64,000 bases of DNA, taken from NCBI GenBank assembly GCA_037013495.1, contig CM072806.1:30754001-30818000 (forward strand), written 5' to 3'. A program made the position numbers and the translations under genes. How positions within the stretch are numbered: the stretch's first letter is position 1; the number at the start of each line of letters is the position of its first letter. Below are positions 22,346 through 34,289 of the stretch, piece by piece. Under the pieces are notes generated by a model. It did no database searches, had not been told where the DNA came from, and saw only the letters and a list, made by a program, of their open reading frames with translations. Origin of the DNA: Hippophae tibetana. Its lineage: Eukaryota; Streptophyta; Magnoliopsida; Rosales; Elaeagnaceae.

Positions 22346-23385
22346 CAATAGTTACTCTTTTTCTGTATACTTAGACTTGTATAAATTATGACTGAAAATG
22401 TCTCATTGATACCTAAAAATGTATAATAGATATGGTTTGGTAAAAGTTTGAGCTCTAAATTAGGTGACTTCTCGATGGATGGTTTGAGCCTAGAACTTGT
22501 TTCAAGACACTCCACAACCACAAAAGATACACACATGGGAAGTGTAGCCTCTAAATAGTTCACATAGTCAACAATATCAACTTTCATCACAGATTCTACA
22601 ATTCCATAATTAAAGTAAGTTGAGTTGTTTCCTAATGAATTTGTTTCATTTTTCATAGCATCATGTGTTAAAATCTCAAGTATGGGTGGCTTAATTGATT
22701 TAGTTAAGTTATCATCATGAGTATGTATAACTAAGTTATTTTCATGGTATTCATCATCATATATGTTCATAGAATTAACAAGCACATATTTCAAAGCATC
22801 ATTAGGGAAAATGTTATGAAACGCATTAGTAGCATCTATCTTAAAGTAATCACTAGTACTATTAGTATTAGAAAATTTAATTGCTTTAAACACATTAAAT
22901 GTTACCGGCTCATCCTATACTCTTATTGTCAACTCACCTTTTTTACATCAATGAGTGCTCTTGTGATTGCTAAAGATGGATGACTAAGTCTAATAAGAAT
23001 GGCATAGCCCTCTTCCATGTCTAGTACAACAAAATCTACCAGTAAAATGAATTTTTCTTTTTTTAGAGCACATCTTTTACCACACCCTGAGTCACTTGAT
23101 TGACCTATCTCCCATTTGCAATATTATTGAAGTTAGTTTTACTTCACCAAACCTAATCTTTTGAAAACTAATAGTGGCTTAAGGTTAGTGTTGGCACCCA
23201 AGTCAAGTAGTGCCTTGCCAAAGTGTATATTCTCAATTGTGCAATGGATGTCAAAGCTACCAATATCTTTTAGTAATTATTGAGTTTTCTATTAAGGACT
23301 GCCCTACAACCTTTAGTTAAGGATATTGTCTCATTATCTCCAAGCCTCATTTTCTTAGACAGGATGTCCATGAATTTATTTTCTT
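22345..23385 (-). pseudogene. Element B protease and protease-RT linker
   Basis: 22345-22893 is a 182-codon open stretch covering the linker, ending in LELKLLPNHIYYTFLG. Upstream (22900-23385) lies the protease, with KFMDILSKKMRLGD and a decayed LLDLGA-like active site. The segment is joined directly to the gag N-terminus at about 23386, so the gag C-terminus has been deleted. Confidence 0.7.
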
Positions 23386-23640
23386 GTACCATATGAAAAA
23401 CACCTAGCATCAGCTTCAAATTGTTAGTATTGATGATCGGTCTATTGATATATCATTAGGTTCTATCTACTTATGGGATTACAAAATCCCTTAAAGGTTT
23501 AGGAATCACTATAGCATGTTGATCCCTTTGTTTTACCATAACCCCTGATTGATCTTATGCTAACCTTCCTTTCTTAAGTGGTGTAAGGTTCTCTCTATTT
23601 CCAAACCATATGGTACAAGATTATCACTTATCTACCTGGG
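23386..23640 (-). pseudogene. Element B gag N-terminal remnant
   Basis: This closely parallels the gag N-terminus of element A at 16540-16740 (same order of segments on the minus strand). It is truncated by the deletion that joins it to protease. Confidence 0.65.
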
Positions 23641-23749
23641 CATACAACAAAAAAACTAAAACAAAAATTAAAGTACAAACTAGTATAGTAAAAATTGTTA
23701 TTGATATTCGTTATAAGTAATTAACTCTTTGACAACGATGCCAAAAACT
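23641..23749 (-). other. Element B leader and primer binding site
   Basis: Minus-sense TGGCATCGTTGTC, a few bases from the LTR end at 23750, is a decayed tRNA-Asp-type site. Confidence 0.6.
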
Positions 23750-24377
23750 TGATCATGCTAACCACAAGTATAGGGGGTTGTACGAGTAATATAATGTATC
23801 TAAGTACATATATTGATCCCATAGGGAGTTTTGTAACTTATAATTGAGTACTAATATAATTATTACGAATAAGATTTAGACAATAGTAAATTCTAAAAAA
23901 TGAAAAATAAATGACAACAAATTTTAAATTGCAAAACTTAACACCTATGAATATATATGAGAAACAAATCTAAGAATCTTTAATCCCCAATTTCCTAGCA
24001 TGTGAATCACTAAAATTCCCCTAATATAATTACCAATCAATTACATGATCAATTAAATCTAATCTAGCATGTATTCTTCTCTCAAGTAAACTACACAAAA
24101 TATAGTAATTAACTTAATCACACTCTTATATCAATTACATTTCATACTACTCATGATGATCATAAATTATAGATCACACACATCAAAATCATACATATCT
24201 GCCTAGAAACTATGTATTTTATTTAGTCAAGACAAAGAATTAAATAACTTGCTCAAATCTACTTAATTACCTCTATAGATCAATTGTTGATAAAGTAAGA
24301 TTAAATAATATAATTTAATTTAAATCATAATTCGGGTAAAATATTAGACTATCACATGTTAAAAATTGGATTCATAA
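23750..24377 (-). repeat. Element B 5' LTR, truncated
   Basis: It matches the last ~630 bp (R-U5 side) of the LTR at 16896-18222. It stops abruptly at about 24377, where the LTR of element C begins. Confidence 0.8.
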
Positions 24378-24382
24378 GACCC

Positions 24383-25341
24383 TGATTAGTGCAAAACTAC
24401 AAGTGCACAATATCATAGTTTTATAATAAAGTGATAAGAAGAGTGTCATCCTTAGATATTGGTAACTTATTTTTGACAAATACCAAAATTATACTAATCT
24501 CAATTTTATCTAGAGAAGTCACTAATGTTGTTGTAATTGGAATTTAAAACAAAATTAATTTAAAGAAAAAATGCAAAAGAAAATAAAAATGTTGTTCAAA
24601 GATTAAATTAATGACAAGAAAACTTCTAAGAAATCGATTTTACCTAATCCCTCATCATGCTTTACTCATCTAGCTAATTGAATTTAATTCTCTCTATTTA
24701 TTAGCAATCTCCAAAAAATATCCAAAAACCTTTTTCAATAGTCAATTGAAAATATTCTTGTTCATTAATTTAAACAAGAGTATGCAATTTAATAAAGCAA
24801 GAAAACATTAAGACCAATGATTTTAAAACTACACAGAATTAAAATACAACTATTTTGATCTCTATATTTACCTATGCCAAAATATTCCATATCTATACTA
24901 TAATTCCATCTTTTGATAGTAAATCACAAGATTAAAATCATCTAATTAATGGCCCATTAATTAAAAGAATTAAACTCATAATAAATCAGACAAACATGAA
25001 GAGAAATAATTCAAATTAATAAAGAAAATCAAGCATAGTTCAGAATTAAATTACATATTTTTCTTAGAATAAAGAAAAATTAGTTCTTGCGTAAAATTAA
25101 ATTTAACATAAATGAATTCACCATAATTTTATGAGAGGAATTGAAAGAAAAATGACTCGTAAAAAGAATATGCTTTCACGTTAGAAGATATGCTTTTAAA
25201 ATTTTGGATTTTCATTTTATTCAAATCTGTAAAAAAATTTAAATAATAATAATGAAGTCTAAAATCAATAAAAATAAAATAAAATTAGACTAAACTTAAA
25301 GTTGTGAAGTGATAAATTATGTCAAATTATGCAAGTTATCA
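24383..25341 (-). repeat. Element C 3' LTR
   Basis: This LTR of about 959 bp begins (minus sense) TGATAACTTGC at 25341 and ends CTAATCA at 24383. It is preceded by the polypurine tract AGTTTGGGGGTGTT (25342-25355). It interrupts the LTR of element B. Its sequence is not the same family as the D LTR. Confidence 0.72.
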
Positions 25342-26895
25342 AACACCCCCAAACTTAAAACTTTGTTTTTCCTCAAATAAAAAGAAAAGAAAAGAAAAAT
25401 GTAGACAAAGTCAACAAGACCCCCACGGAGAACCACCATCACTCACCAAACCATGATCTGAATTTAGATTTCATCACTAATAACTTACTCTTTTTACATC
25501 AAAGATAGCAGGAAAATCAATCAAAACTTTCGCAATTTTTCAAGCAAGAGTTAAACATTTACATCAACCTAAAGCTAGGTCCTTAAGTGTGTGTGTGAAA
25601 TAGTAAATTAACTCCAAACCACAAGCAAATTCAGATAAAATTAGAACAATTGAAATCAGAAGATTCTTTCAAAACTTAACTCTATAAGTCCAATTTTCAA
25701 AAATTATCTCCACTAATGTAATCAAATACCAAAATTAGAGATCAAATGGTCTTTAATTAGGGTTGTAATGACTGACCATAGGGTGAGGGCTAAAAAATAA
25801 ATGGATATGCAAAATCAAAGGAAATTGGGAAAATACTTGGTAGAAAAAAACAATAAAAAGAATATCCACATGATTCATATCATAGCTCTTTCTCGACAAT
25901 ATGCTCATACTCATACTAATGATAATATTGTTGTCAAACTCAATAGGTGGAGTAATTTTTCTTTCCTTTTTTTAAGATGTGGGTGCCTTGATACTCATAG
26001 TATTTACTAATTTCAACCACTTTAACCCTGATTCTTGTCTTTCACTTTCTTTATTTCTTTTTTTTCACATTTTAATCAAATAGATCAACAATAATGTGGA
26101 TTATTTAAGTTTATGGTTTTTCAATCTTAGAATGGGAATGGTTTATGTAGTTAAAAGAACAAATAAAAGCTTATGTAAAATAAGGCTCAAGGGGTTGACT
26201 ATGGGAATACACCATGCAATGATGGCATGATAATTAGGACGATTGAGAAAGCTTATTTTAGTTGTGACAAAAAATTGCCTAGATCATTTCTCTAATATTT
26301 GGTATCAATTAGGATTTTGCATCAAGGATCCACCAATGGATTCTAGAGCAAAGAAAGATTAAAATTTTCCTAACCCAGTTAATTCAACTCCTTCTCTTCA
26401 TAGGCAAAATGGAATAGATAAAAATTTACTATGTGCTCAATTATTTTCAAAGACAATGATTTAAATCAAAGTACCCACAAAACTCTAACTAACATAATAG
26501 CAGATTTTGAATTTATTTCTCAAAACCATCCTTAATCACAAATTTCAGAGTCATAGCGAATTTAATCATACTCAAATATATGCTTGATAAGAGAATCCAA
26601 CAACTAAAGACTATATAATTTGACACCCCCAAACTTAAACTAAACAATGTCCTCACTATAATTTAAAAGTGAGACAGATAGAAGAAATGAAAGGAACTTC
26701 CATGGTTTTATAGTGGATCCACATTAGTTTGTAATTTTATCTTTTTATTCCAGCAAAATAAATCACCATCAAAATCCAAATCATTCAAATAAATAAAAAA
26801 ATAAAATAAAAGAACAAAAGAAAGTTTTATAGGCTGCCACCCATAAGCGCTTGTTTTATAGTTTATTGCCAAACTTTTCAATCTTTATCAATTAG
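25342..26895 (-). other. Element C 3' noncoding region
   Basis: No gene is present. It carries a second G-rich tract TTTGGGGGTG with GAGGACATTG nearby (26620-26660, minus). A twin-hairpin relative lies near 26830-26845, where the second stem pairs over 5 bp including a G-U. There is also general AT-rich sequence. Confidence 0.6.
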
Positions 26896-27690
26896 CATTT
26901 CGGAGAGGAATAAATGCACAACTCTTTTCCACTTGTTCTCCATAATAGTGCTTCAATCTCTAACCGTTAACTTTGAATATATTCACTGTATTTTCCTTCA
27001 TGTCTATTGCTCCAAAAGTGGAAACTTTGTCAATTGTATAAGGACCTGTCCATCTTGATCTTAACTTATTTGGGAAGAGTTTTAGTCATGAATTAAAGAG
27101 AAAAAGCTATTGTCTTGGAGAAAACTCACACATAAGAATCTATTTTTCATGCCACTTCTTTATGCGTTCTTTGTAGATCTTTGCATTTTCATAAGCATCA
27201 TTACGGAACTCATCAATCTCATTCAATTGAAGAAGTCAATTTTCCCTTGCTACCTTCAAATCAAAATTAAACTTCTTTACAACCCAATAAGCTTTATGCT
27301 CTAACTCAAGAGGGAGATGACATGCTTTTCCAAACACTAATCGATAAGGAGACATCCCGATAGGTTTCTAAAAGCTGTACGGTATGCCCATAAAGCACCA
27401 TCAAGCTTTTTTTCCCAATCCTTTCTATTGGTGTTGACCATCTTCTCAAGGATATTCTTGATTTCTCTATTTGAAATTTGAGCTTGGCTATTAGTTTGAG
27501 GATGGTAGGCAAGTGCTATCTTATTCTTTACACCATATTTAGAGAGAAGGTTATTGAACAACTTGTTGCAAAAATGGGTCCCTTCATCACTAATAACAGC
27601 TCATGGAGTGCCAAATCTTGTGAATATGTTCTTATGTGGAAATTTAAGCACTACCTTTGTGCCTCTATTTGTAAGTCCCTCCTACATTTA
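26896..27690 (-). pseudogene. Element C integrase remnant
   Basis: The minus strand encodes [18 protein letters not shown] (around the catalytic Glu, which is replaced), [34 protein letters not shown], then the C-terminal HKAYW and FKVNG-like parts. Frame shifts occur near 27340 and further down. The upstream half of integrase and all of RT are absent because copia J abuts at 27709. Confidence 0.8.
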
Positions 27691-27708
27691 AGAGGAAGAA
27701 AACACAAA

Positions 27709-27860
27709 TGTTAGGTGCAACCATAAATGGTAGGTGTAACCACAATTGGTAAGTGCAATCACAATTGGTAGGTGCAACCATAAATGGTAGGTGTAACCAC
27801 AAATGTTAGGTGCAACCACAAATGCTAGGTGCAACCACAAATGGTAGGTGCAACTAACAT
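27709..27860 (+). repeat. 19-bp tandem array at the LTR terminus (8 units)
   Basis: Eight units of exactly 19 bp close to TGGTAGGTGCAACCACAAA are present. The first unit coincides with the first base of the LTR, so every unit begins with an LTR-like TG. Confidence 0.9.
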
Positions 27861-28274
27861 TGATTTGCAATTTTGCCTATAAATAGGCAATGTCTTTGCC
27901 TTAGAAATACATCAACACACAAAAACAAGAAGAGAAGCAAAGCAAAGCCAAAGGAACAATTTCCTTTGAAGAAAAATAGTGTTATGTGTAAGAAAGTGAG
28001 AAAGAATATCTTAGAAAAATATTGGGATATTTTTCTAAAAAGGGAGTGACAATATAGTGAGTTTAAGAAACACTTGTGTGACACTATTTTGGGTTTATCT
28101 CAATTTGTTGTATTGCTTCTCACTTTGTATCCATTAATTTTATTAGTGGAAGAAATATTTTTCAGAGTTTGTCCCGTGGACTTAGCTCAAATTAAAGGGT
28201 GAACCACGTTAAATTTCCGGTGTCATTATTCTACTCTGTTGAATTTATTTTATCTTTACCCGCTGTGCCTGACA
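27709..28274 (+). repeat. 5' LTR of copia J
   Basis: It starts TGTTAGGTGC and ends GCCTGACA, two bases before the primer site. The TATA box TATAAATA (27878-27885) sits within the palindrome GCCTATAAATAGGC. The first 152 bp are a tandem array. Confidence 0.8.
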
Positions 28275-28276
28275 AC

Positions 28277-28288
28277 TAGTATCAGAGC
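28277..28288 (+). other. Primer binding site of copia J
   Basis: TAGTATCAGAGC differs by one base from TGGTATCAGAGC, the initiator tRNA-Met site used by plant copia elements. Confidence 0.8.
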
Positions 28289-28410
28289 TGGTCTAGTAAA
28301 ATTCTTAATATGCTCTATGGTTGCAGCATAGACTGATCTGCCACATCAGAAAAGATTTTATTAGGTCCAGGGCATATTTATTTACAGAAAAAGAAACATA
28401 ACGAAAAAAA

Positions 28411-29331
28411 ATGTCAAGCCAAAAGGTAAATATTGAGAAATTTAATGGCAATAATAATTTCTCTTTATGGCAAATGAGTATGAAGGATATTCTCATTCAA
28501 CAGAAGGTCCATAAGGCATTGTTGGGAAAAGAAAAGAAGGTAGCAACCGTCATTGAGGAACAATGGGAGGAAATAGATGAGATTGCAGCTAGTACAATCC
28601 GTCTAAATCTCTCAGACAATGTCTTGCAAAATATTGAATCAAAAAATTGCAAGACTGCTAAAGAAACATGGGAGACTCTAGAAAATGTGTACATGTCAAA
28701 GAACCTTGCCAATAAATTTTATTTGTGGAAGGAGCTATATCATATGAGAAAGGAAGATAATGTGAGCATGATGCAGTATGTTAGCAATTTCAACAACAAG
28801 CTTTCTCACTTAGCAAGATTTAATGTGACTTTTGGTGATGAAGAGAAAGTTGTGATGTTGTTGGCATCACTACCCTCATCATATAATCATATCACAACAA
28901 CTCTGACTTATGCAAAAGACAAGATGGAGTTTGAAGTTGTTGTAGAAGCCTTGTTTTCATATGAGAAACAAAACAAGGAAAGAGATTCGGAAGCACAAGC
29001 CCTTATCACAGAGTCTAGAGGAAGGAGATTGTACAAAGAACAAAAACCCAGAAGCAAGAGCAGAGGCAAATCAAACAAATTTGCCAATGTTGAATGCCAT
29101 CACTACAAGAGGAAGGGTCACATTAAGAAATTTTGTCAAGTGTTCAAGAAGGACCAAGAAATAAACAAAGGCAAAGTAATGAAGAAAGACAACAACAGTG
29201 ATGATGAGCAAACAAATACCATAGACGAGTTCAATATAGTTTATGATGAAGATTTTGTCAATCTTGCATCACACGAAACTAGCTGGGTGATTGATAGTGA
29301 TGCTATAATTCACGCTACATCGCGAAGATAA
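28411..29331 (+). pseudogene. gag: Copia J gag and start of protease
   Basis: This open frame of 306 codons opens with KFNGNNNFSLWQMSMKDIL, typical of copia gag (UBN2 type). The zinc knuckle at CHHYKRKGHIKKFC has lost its second cysteine (Tyr). The protease begins at SWVIDSDAIIHATS, where the catalytic DSGA has become DSDA. Beyond the stop at 29331 homology continues for about 40 codons (FGFVRMENEG) up to 29460, then ends. The gag part could still be translated. The element cannot transpose by itself. Confidence 0.85.
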
Positions 29332-29459
29332 TTTTTCTCATCACACACACCTGGAAGTTTTGGTTTTGTTAGAATGGAAAATGAAGGTCGGTTAAAGGTA
29401 GTAGGTAGAGAAGACGTTTGCTTGGAAACAGAGAACAGAACCAGACTATTTCTGAAGGA

Positions 29460-30300
29460 TATATGGCACTGAATCAATTTCATGCACTGCTGGTGGTCTT
29501 TTTGTAGTTACCCGCTCTGAATGCCACTGATTTTTGTTTTCTACCATAATCACTAACAACTCATGAGCATCCTCTGGTGTTTTTCCCATTAAAGACCCTC
29601 TAGCTACAACATCAATCATTGTCAGATAGTTTGAAACCAACCCATTATAAAATGTAGAGACTTGCAGCCAAATCGGTATACCATGATGTGGGCACTTCCT
29701 CAACATTTCTTTGAATCTTTCCCAAGCTTCATACAATGATTCTTGGTCATACTGTGTAAAAGATGTGATTTCATTCCTCAATTTTTCCGTCTTAGCAGGA
29801 GAAAAGAACTTGGACAAGAATTTTTGAACCAACTCATTCCATGTTGTAATTGATCCTGGTGGTAATGATTTTAGCCACTCCTTGTCTTTGTCCCAAAGTG
29901 AAAAAGGAAAAACCCTCAATAATACAGCATCTTCAGACACACCATTTATCTTGTAAAGATCACACACCTCTAGAAAGTAAGCAATATGTGCATTTGGATC
30001 ATCCTTTTACATTCCCCCAAACTGATTTGATTGAACCATTTAGATAAAGGAGGGTTTTATCTCAAAGTTATTAGCTTGAACAGTTGGCCTCCTTATACCC
30101 GAAGTAGTTCCAGCAACATTAGGTGCAACATAATCCCTCAAAGCTCTACGATTTCCACCTCCCTCAACAAATGGTAGATCCATGGCTGATTGTCTATTAG
30201 GAGCTGAGGTTGAACGCCTTCTCTCTCGGTTTAGACGCCTATATGTTCTATCAATCTTCGGATCAAATGGAAGAAGGTTAAGGCTTCTTGCATGTCTCAT
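29460..30300 (-). pseudogene. gag: Element D gag
   Basis: The minus strand carries Athila-type gag: N-terminal part at 30040-30300 (basic, RRLNRERRRS), then a 173-codon frame with GVSEDAVLLRVFPFSLWDKDKEWL, KLRNEITSFTQYDQESLYEAWERFKEMLRKCPHHG and FYNGL. It is better preserved than gag in A or B, with few breaks. It ends at the joint with copia J, so the gag C-terminus and all of pol are missing. Confidence 0.82.
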
Positions 30301-30609
30301 ACAAAAATCCTACAACCTGAAAATCAACTAGCACAAAAACAATACAAAGTTACCCTTTTTTATGATAAATAAAATAAAAGAGCAAAATAAACAAACTAAA
30401 AAATTACAAGAAATGACTAAAATAAATAATGCAAACGAGCAGCAATAACTCTAAATGAACAAACAATTAACACAACTCAACAAGCTCAATTTAAAACAAA
30501 ATTAAAAATGAAACAATGATAAAGCTAATTAACTTCAAATTAAAACTAAGATTAGGTAGTATCGATATTAATAAAATAAAACCATTCCCCGGTAATGGTG
30601 CCAAAAACT
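30301..30609 (-). other. Element D leader and primer binding site
   Basis: The primer site is TGGCACCATTACCGGGGA on the minus strand (30603-30586). It matches the tRNA-Asp site at 15 of 18 positions, and all three differences are G to A. The rest of the leader is A-rich and noncoding. Confidence 0.75.
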
Positions 30610-32017
30610 TGATGCGTATTTTTGCAAGTGTACGAATCGTTCAAGTAATAAAGTGTACAAAAGTACAGATATCGAACCCACAAGGAATGGTGTTACTAAA
30701 TACGAAAATTGACTAATCCTAATTTTATTTGAAAACTCAATTGTTGAAATTGTTTAAGAAGCAAATTAACTTAAAAATAAACGCAAATAACACAATTGAA
30801 TGTTGTTCACAAATGATTAAAAACTCTAAGGCATTTGGTTTCACTAAATCAATTCAATCCGATTTCAAGTCATGTTATATGAGAATCAAAGCTAAAAGTG
30901 ATGGTTGAAAACCCCAAATTTACCTAATACTCTCTCTCGAGTTATATTAGAATTACTTATCTATGAAAACCAACTATATTTCTATGAAGATTTAATCACA
31001 AACAAGCACATTACGATTTATGAAATTTCTAGAATAACCACATACATCATGCATTAGGTCTCACACTCGCATTCAACATACGGTATTTATCACAAGAAGC
31101 ATTCATTACAAATCTCCACTCAGTCTCAATATAATGCAACAAATCATCTAAATCTTGGCCAGAAATTTAAAAGCATTAAGCATGGAAATAAATACTCTAC
31201 TTGAAAACAATGAACTCATATAACAATAACAAAAGAAATTAGATTTTCTTGATTCAACTACATCATAGCCTTAGCAAAAATGAATTAGTTCATAATGGAA
31301 ATAAGAACAAACATTATCTCAATTGAATCCATGAATAACAAATCGGAATAAAATGCAGAAAATGAAAGCTAAGGAGAAGAGATGAAAAACTCTTGAAGAT
31401 GAACACTTGGTAGCAACAATGGTGATAATCCTTCAAACTTCTCCAAACTTTCTCTCCAAAATTGCTTTCTCTCCTCCAAAAATGTCTCAGACCTCCTCCT
31501 CTATGTCGTCCCCTCTTTCTCTATCTTATGGTATATATAGATCTAGGGTTTTGGGGGTAATTTTGGAACAAAACAACATAAAAAATGTGTTTTTGGACGA
31601 AACTCGTCTGTGGCGACATTATTCTCACCGCGGCGATATTTCTAGAAAAATTAAAATTTTGGTTCCTCTGATTCTCGTCGGTGGTGAGATGAATTTGGCC
31701 GGCGGCGAAAGGTGTCTCGCCAATGGTGAGATTTGCATCTACCAAAACCCGTGCTCTCTGTAATATTTTTGCCGGCAGTGAGAATCTTCTCGCTGGCAGC
31801 GGGATTTCCAAATTTTGAAACTTTTTTTTCCACTCAATCCCGATCATTGAAATTTTTCCCAAACTTCTCCAAAATCATTATTTTATCTGAAATTGCACTT
31901 TAAACACAAAATACCCGTGAAATGACATTTGTGGATTAAATAATCAAATAAACACAATTTTCACACAAATATCAACATTTAAATCATAACAAAAATGCAA
32001 TAATATGACTCTTATCA
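30610..32017 (-). repeat. Element D 5' LTR
   Basis: This LTR of 1408 bp begins (minus sense) TGATAAGAGTC at 32017 and ends ACGCATCA at 30610. A TATATATA box lies near 31530-31540. A GC-rich patch (31600-31810) of repeated TCTCGCC/GGCGAGA-like palindromes lies upstream of it. The LTR sits inside element E. Confidence 0.8.
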
Positions 32018-32945
32018 GCAAGCCTTACACCCCAAAATTTTTGTTTCCTAAGTACTTCTATAAACAAAAGCTTGATATGTAGTTCTCCAAGTTTCTTGAG
32101 GTATTTAAAAAGCTTCATATTAACATTCCTTTTGCTAATGCTTTGGAGAAAATACCTAGTTATGTGAAATTTATGAAGGATATCATGTGTAAGAAGAGGA
32201 GGTTAGGTGATTTCGAGATAGTTTCTTTTACAAAGGAGTGTAACACCATCCTTCAGAAAAAGCTACCACCTAAGCTTAAAAATCTAGGAAGTTTCACCAT
32301 TCCTTGTACTATTAGTGAGAAATTATTTGGTAGAGCTTTGTGTGATCTGGGTGCCAGCATTAATTTGATGCCACTTTCCATCTATCAAAGACTTGGATTA
32401 GGAGAAGCACACCCGGCCACTGTCACTCTTAAGCTTACAGATAGATCTTTGAAGCACCTAAGAGTCATTATACAGGATGTGCTTATGAAGGTAGACAAGT
32501 TTATCTTTCCTATGGATTTCATCATTCTCGATATGGAGGAAGACAAAAAGATCCCTATTATTCTCAAGAGGCCATTTTTAGTAACAGGTAGGACTTTGAT
32601 TGATGTTCAGAAAAGGGAACTCACCATGAGAGTTCAAGACCAAGAGGTAACTTTCAATGTTTTTAAAGCCATGGAATTTCCATGTGAATCTGATGATTCT
32701 TTTAGACTTGATGTATTGAGTGAGTTAGTTGAAAGCAGGTTCATGGAAAACTTTATTATTGATTCTTTGGAAGTTTATCTTATGAAGGCTAATGTTATTG
32801 ATAACCTAGAATCTCGTGAGTATCTTAAGCTACTTGAAGCATCTACACAACTCTCCAGTTCTCAGACTAAAGTTGAAGCATCACAAGTTGTGACACCTTC
32901 TAAATCTACTCATCTAAAGCCATCTGTGAAACAAAAACATCATTA
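32018..32945 (+). pseudogene. Element E gag end and protease
   Basis: Plus-strand Athila-type sequence: the gag-protease linker (KKLHINIPFANALEKIPSYVKFMKDIM) leads into retropepsin with catalytic [11 protein letters not shown] 267-codon frame from 32143 is open through the protease and into the linker. There is a stop just upstream at about 32080. The 5' part of gag is missing because the LTR of element D joins here. Confidence 0.85.
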
Positions 32946-32959
32946 GAGTTTAAGCCATT

Positions 32960-33688
32960 TCCTAATCAACTATGATATGCTTATTTGGGTGATATGTCTA
33001 CTCTACCAGTGATTATTTCATCCTCTATAGATGAAAATCAAGAAAACAAGTTGTTAAGAGTGTTGAGAAATTACAAGACAGCTTTGGGGTGGTCTATAGC
33101 TGATATTAAAGAGATCAACCCTTCATTATGCATGCACAAGATCTTGTTTGAGGAAGATTTCAAGTCTACTATTGAGCCTTAATTTCGTTTGAATCCAATC
33201 ATGAAGGACGCAATGAAAGACGAGATCATTAAGTGGTTAAATGTAGGTATTATCTATCCCATTTCAGATAGCTCTTAGGTTAGCCCAATTCATTATGTGA
33301 AAAAGAAAGGAGGGCTTATGGTAGAGGCTAATAGCAACAATGATCTTATTCCCACAAGAAAAGTGATAGGTTGGCGAGTCTATATGGATTATCAAAAGCT
33401 TTACAAGGTTACTCATAAGGATTGTTTCCCTCTTCCATTCATTGATCAGATGCTTCATAGATTGGCTGAAAAATTTGTTCTATTGTTTCTTGGATGGGAA
33501 TTCTAGATACAACCAGATTTCTATAGCTCACGAGGATCAAGAAAAGCCCACTTTCACTTGTCCATATGGAACTTTTGCATTTCAGAGAATGCCTTTTGGA
33601 ATTTGCAATGCCCCAGCTACTTTTCAAAGGTATATGATAGCTATCTTTTCAGACATGGTGGAGAATTTTATTAAGAGACAATGGAGAG
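32960..33688 (+). pseudogene. Element E reverse transcriptase, N-terminal part
   Basis: Motifs are [55 protein letters not shown] and APATFQR. A frame shift near 33475 and three or more stops interrupt it. It breaks off just before the FMDD active site, where the CACTA fragment begins. Confidence 0.83.
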
Positions 33689-34289
33689 ATTTTGATTGGA
33701 TATTGGTATATAGAAGACTTCATACAGTCTAGAAACAAACAAGAACTGAACCAAAGACTGAAGCTTTACTCAGATCTAACTTATGGGTTTGTTCTTAAAG
33801 AATGATACAATAAGAACGGAGCACAAAACATAAACAAAATCTAACCTAATGGTGAGGACAACGAGATGAGGATGACAACAGTGAGACGCAAATTGGTAGA
33901 CCCTTGATCAATTACTCTGATCTATGAAAAGAATTTATATATATGTTAAAAATATGAAAAACCTAAGGGAAAAATAAAGGAAAAAAAGAAAACAAAAGAA
34001 GAGAGAGAAAAGGAAAAAAATAGGGAAAAAGAAAAAAATTGATAAAACAATTTGGTGTTAATTTGGTATGAAAAAGAGAAAATTAATAGAGTATATCTAT
34101 GGCCTCGGTTATTGAAAAACCAAGCCCATAGACATACCTTATGGCCTCGGTTTTTCAATAACCGAGACCATAGGGTATATCTATGGCCTCAGTTTTGTAA
34201 AAAATGAGGCCATAAGGTATGTCTATTGCCTCATTTTTTAAAAAATTGAGGCTAAATGTCTGAAACTAATTGTATGTATTGTAGCAGTG
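33689..34289 (+). mobile_element. CACTA-type transposon end fragment inside element E
   Basis: The right end reads GTAGCAGTG (34281-34289), the reverse of a CACTGCTAC terminus. The 200 bp before it are subterminal repeats built on TATGGCCTCGGTT and its inverse. The left part (33690-33960) shows no recognisable gene, and no matching left terminus is found. RT sequence is interrupted on its left and integrase resumes on its right, with RNase H missing, so this is a fragment with deletion. Confidence 0.6.

Larger units (their letters stand above)
27709..29460 (+). mobile_element. Truncated Ty1/copia element J (5' LTR, gag, start of protease)
   Basis: Order: LTR with TATA box, initiator-tRNA-Met-type primer site, gag and protease start. 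The element ends abruptly at about 29460 against minus-strand gypsy gag. No 3' LTR is found. Its left end lies in the integrase of element C. Confidence 0.85.

Noticed and set aside
27709..27860. CRISPR-like array of regular short repeats
   Set aside because: Units are contiguous 19-mers with no spacers, in plant LTR DNA.
27688..27870. Minus-strand frame rich in YHLWLHL repeats
   Set aside because: It is a read-through of the 19-bp tandem array in the copia J LTR.
24383..32017. Elements C and D as the two ends of a single gypsy element split by copia J
   Set aside because: The arrangement would fit, but the two LTRs do not match in their terminal or middle sequence, so they are treated as different families.
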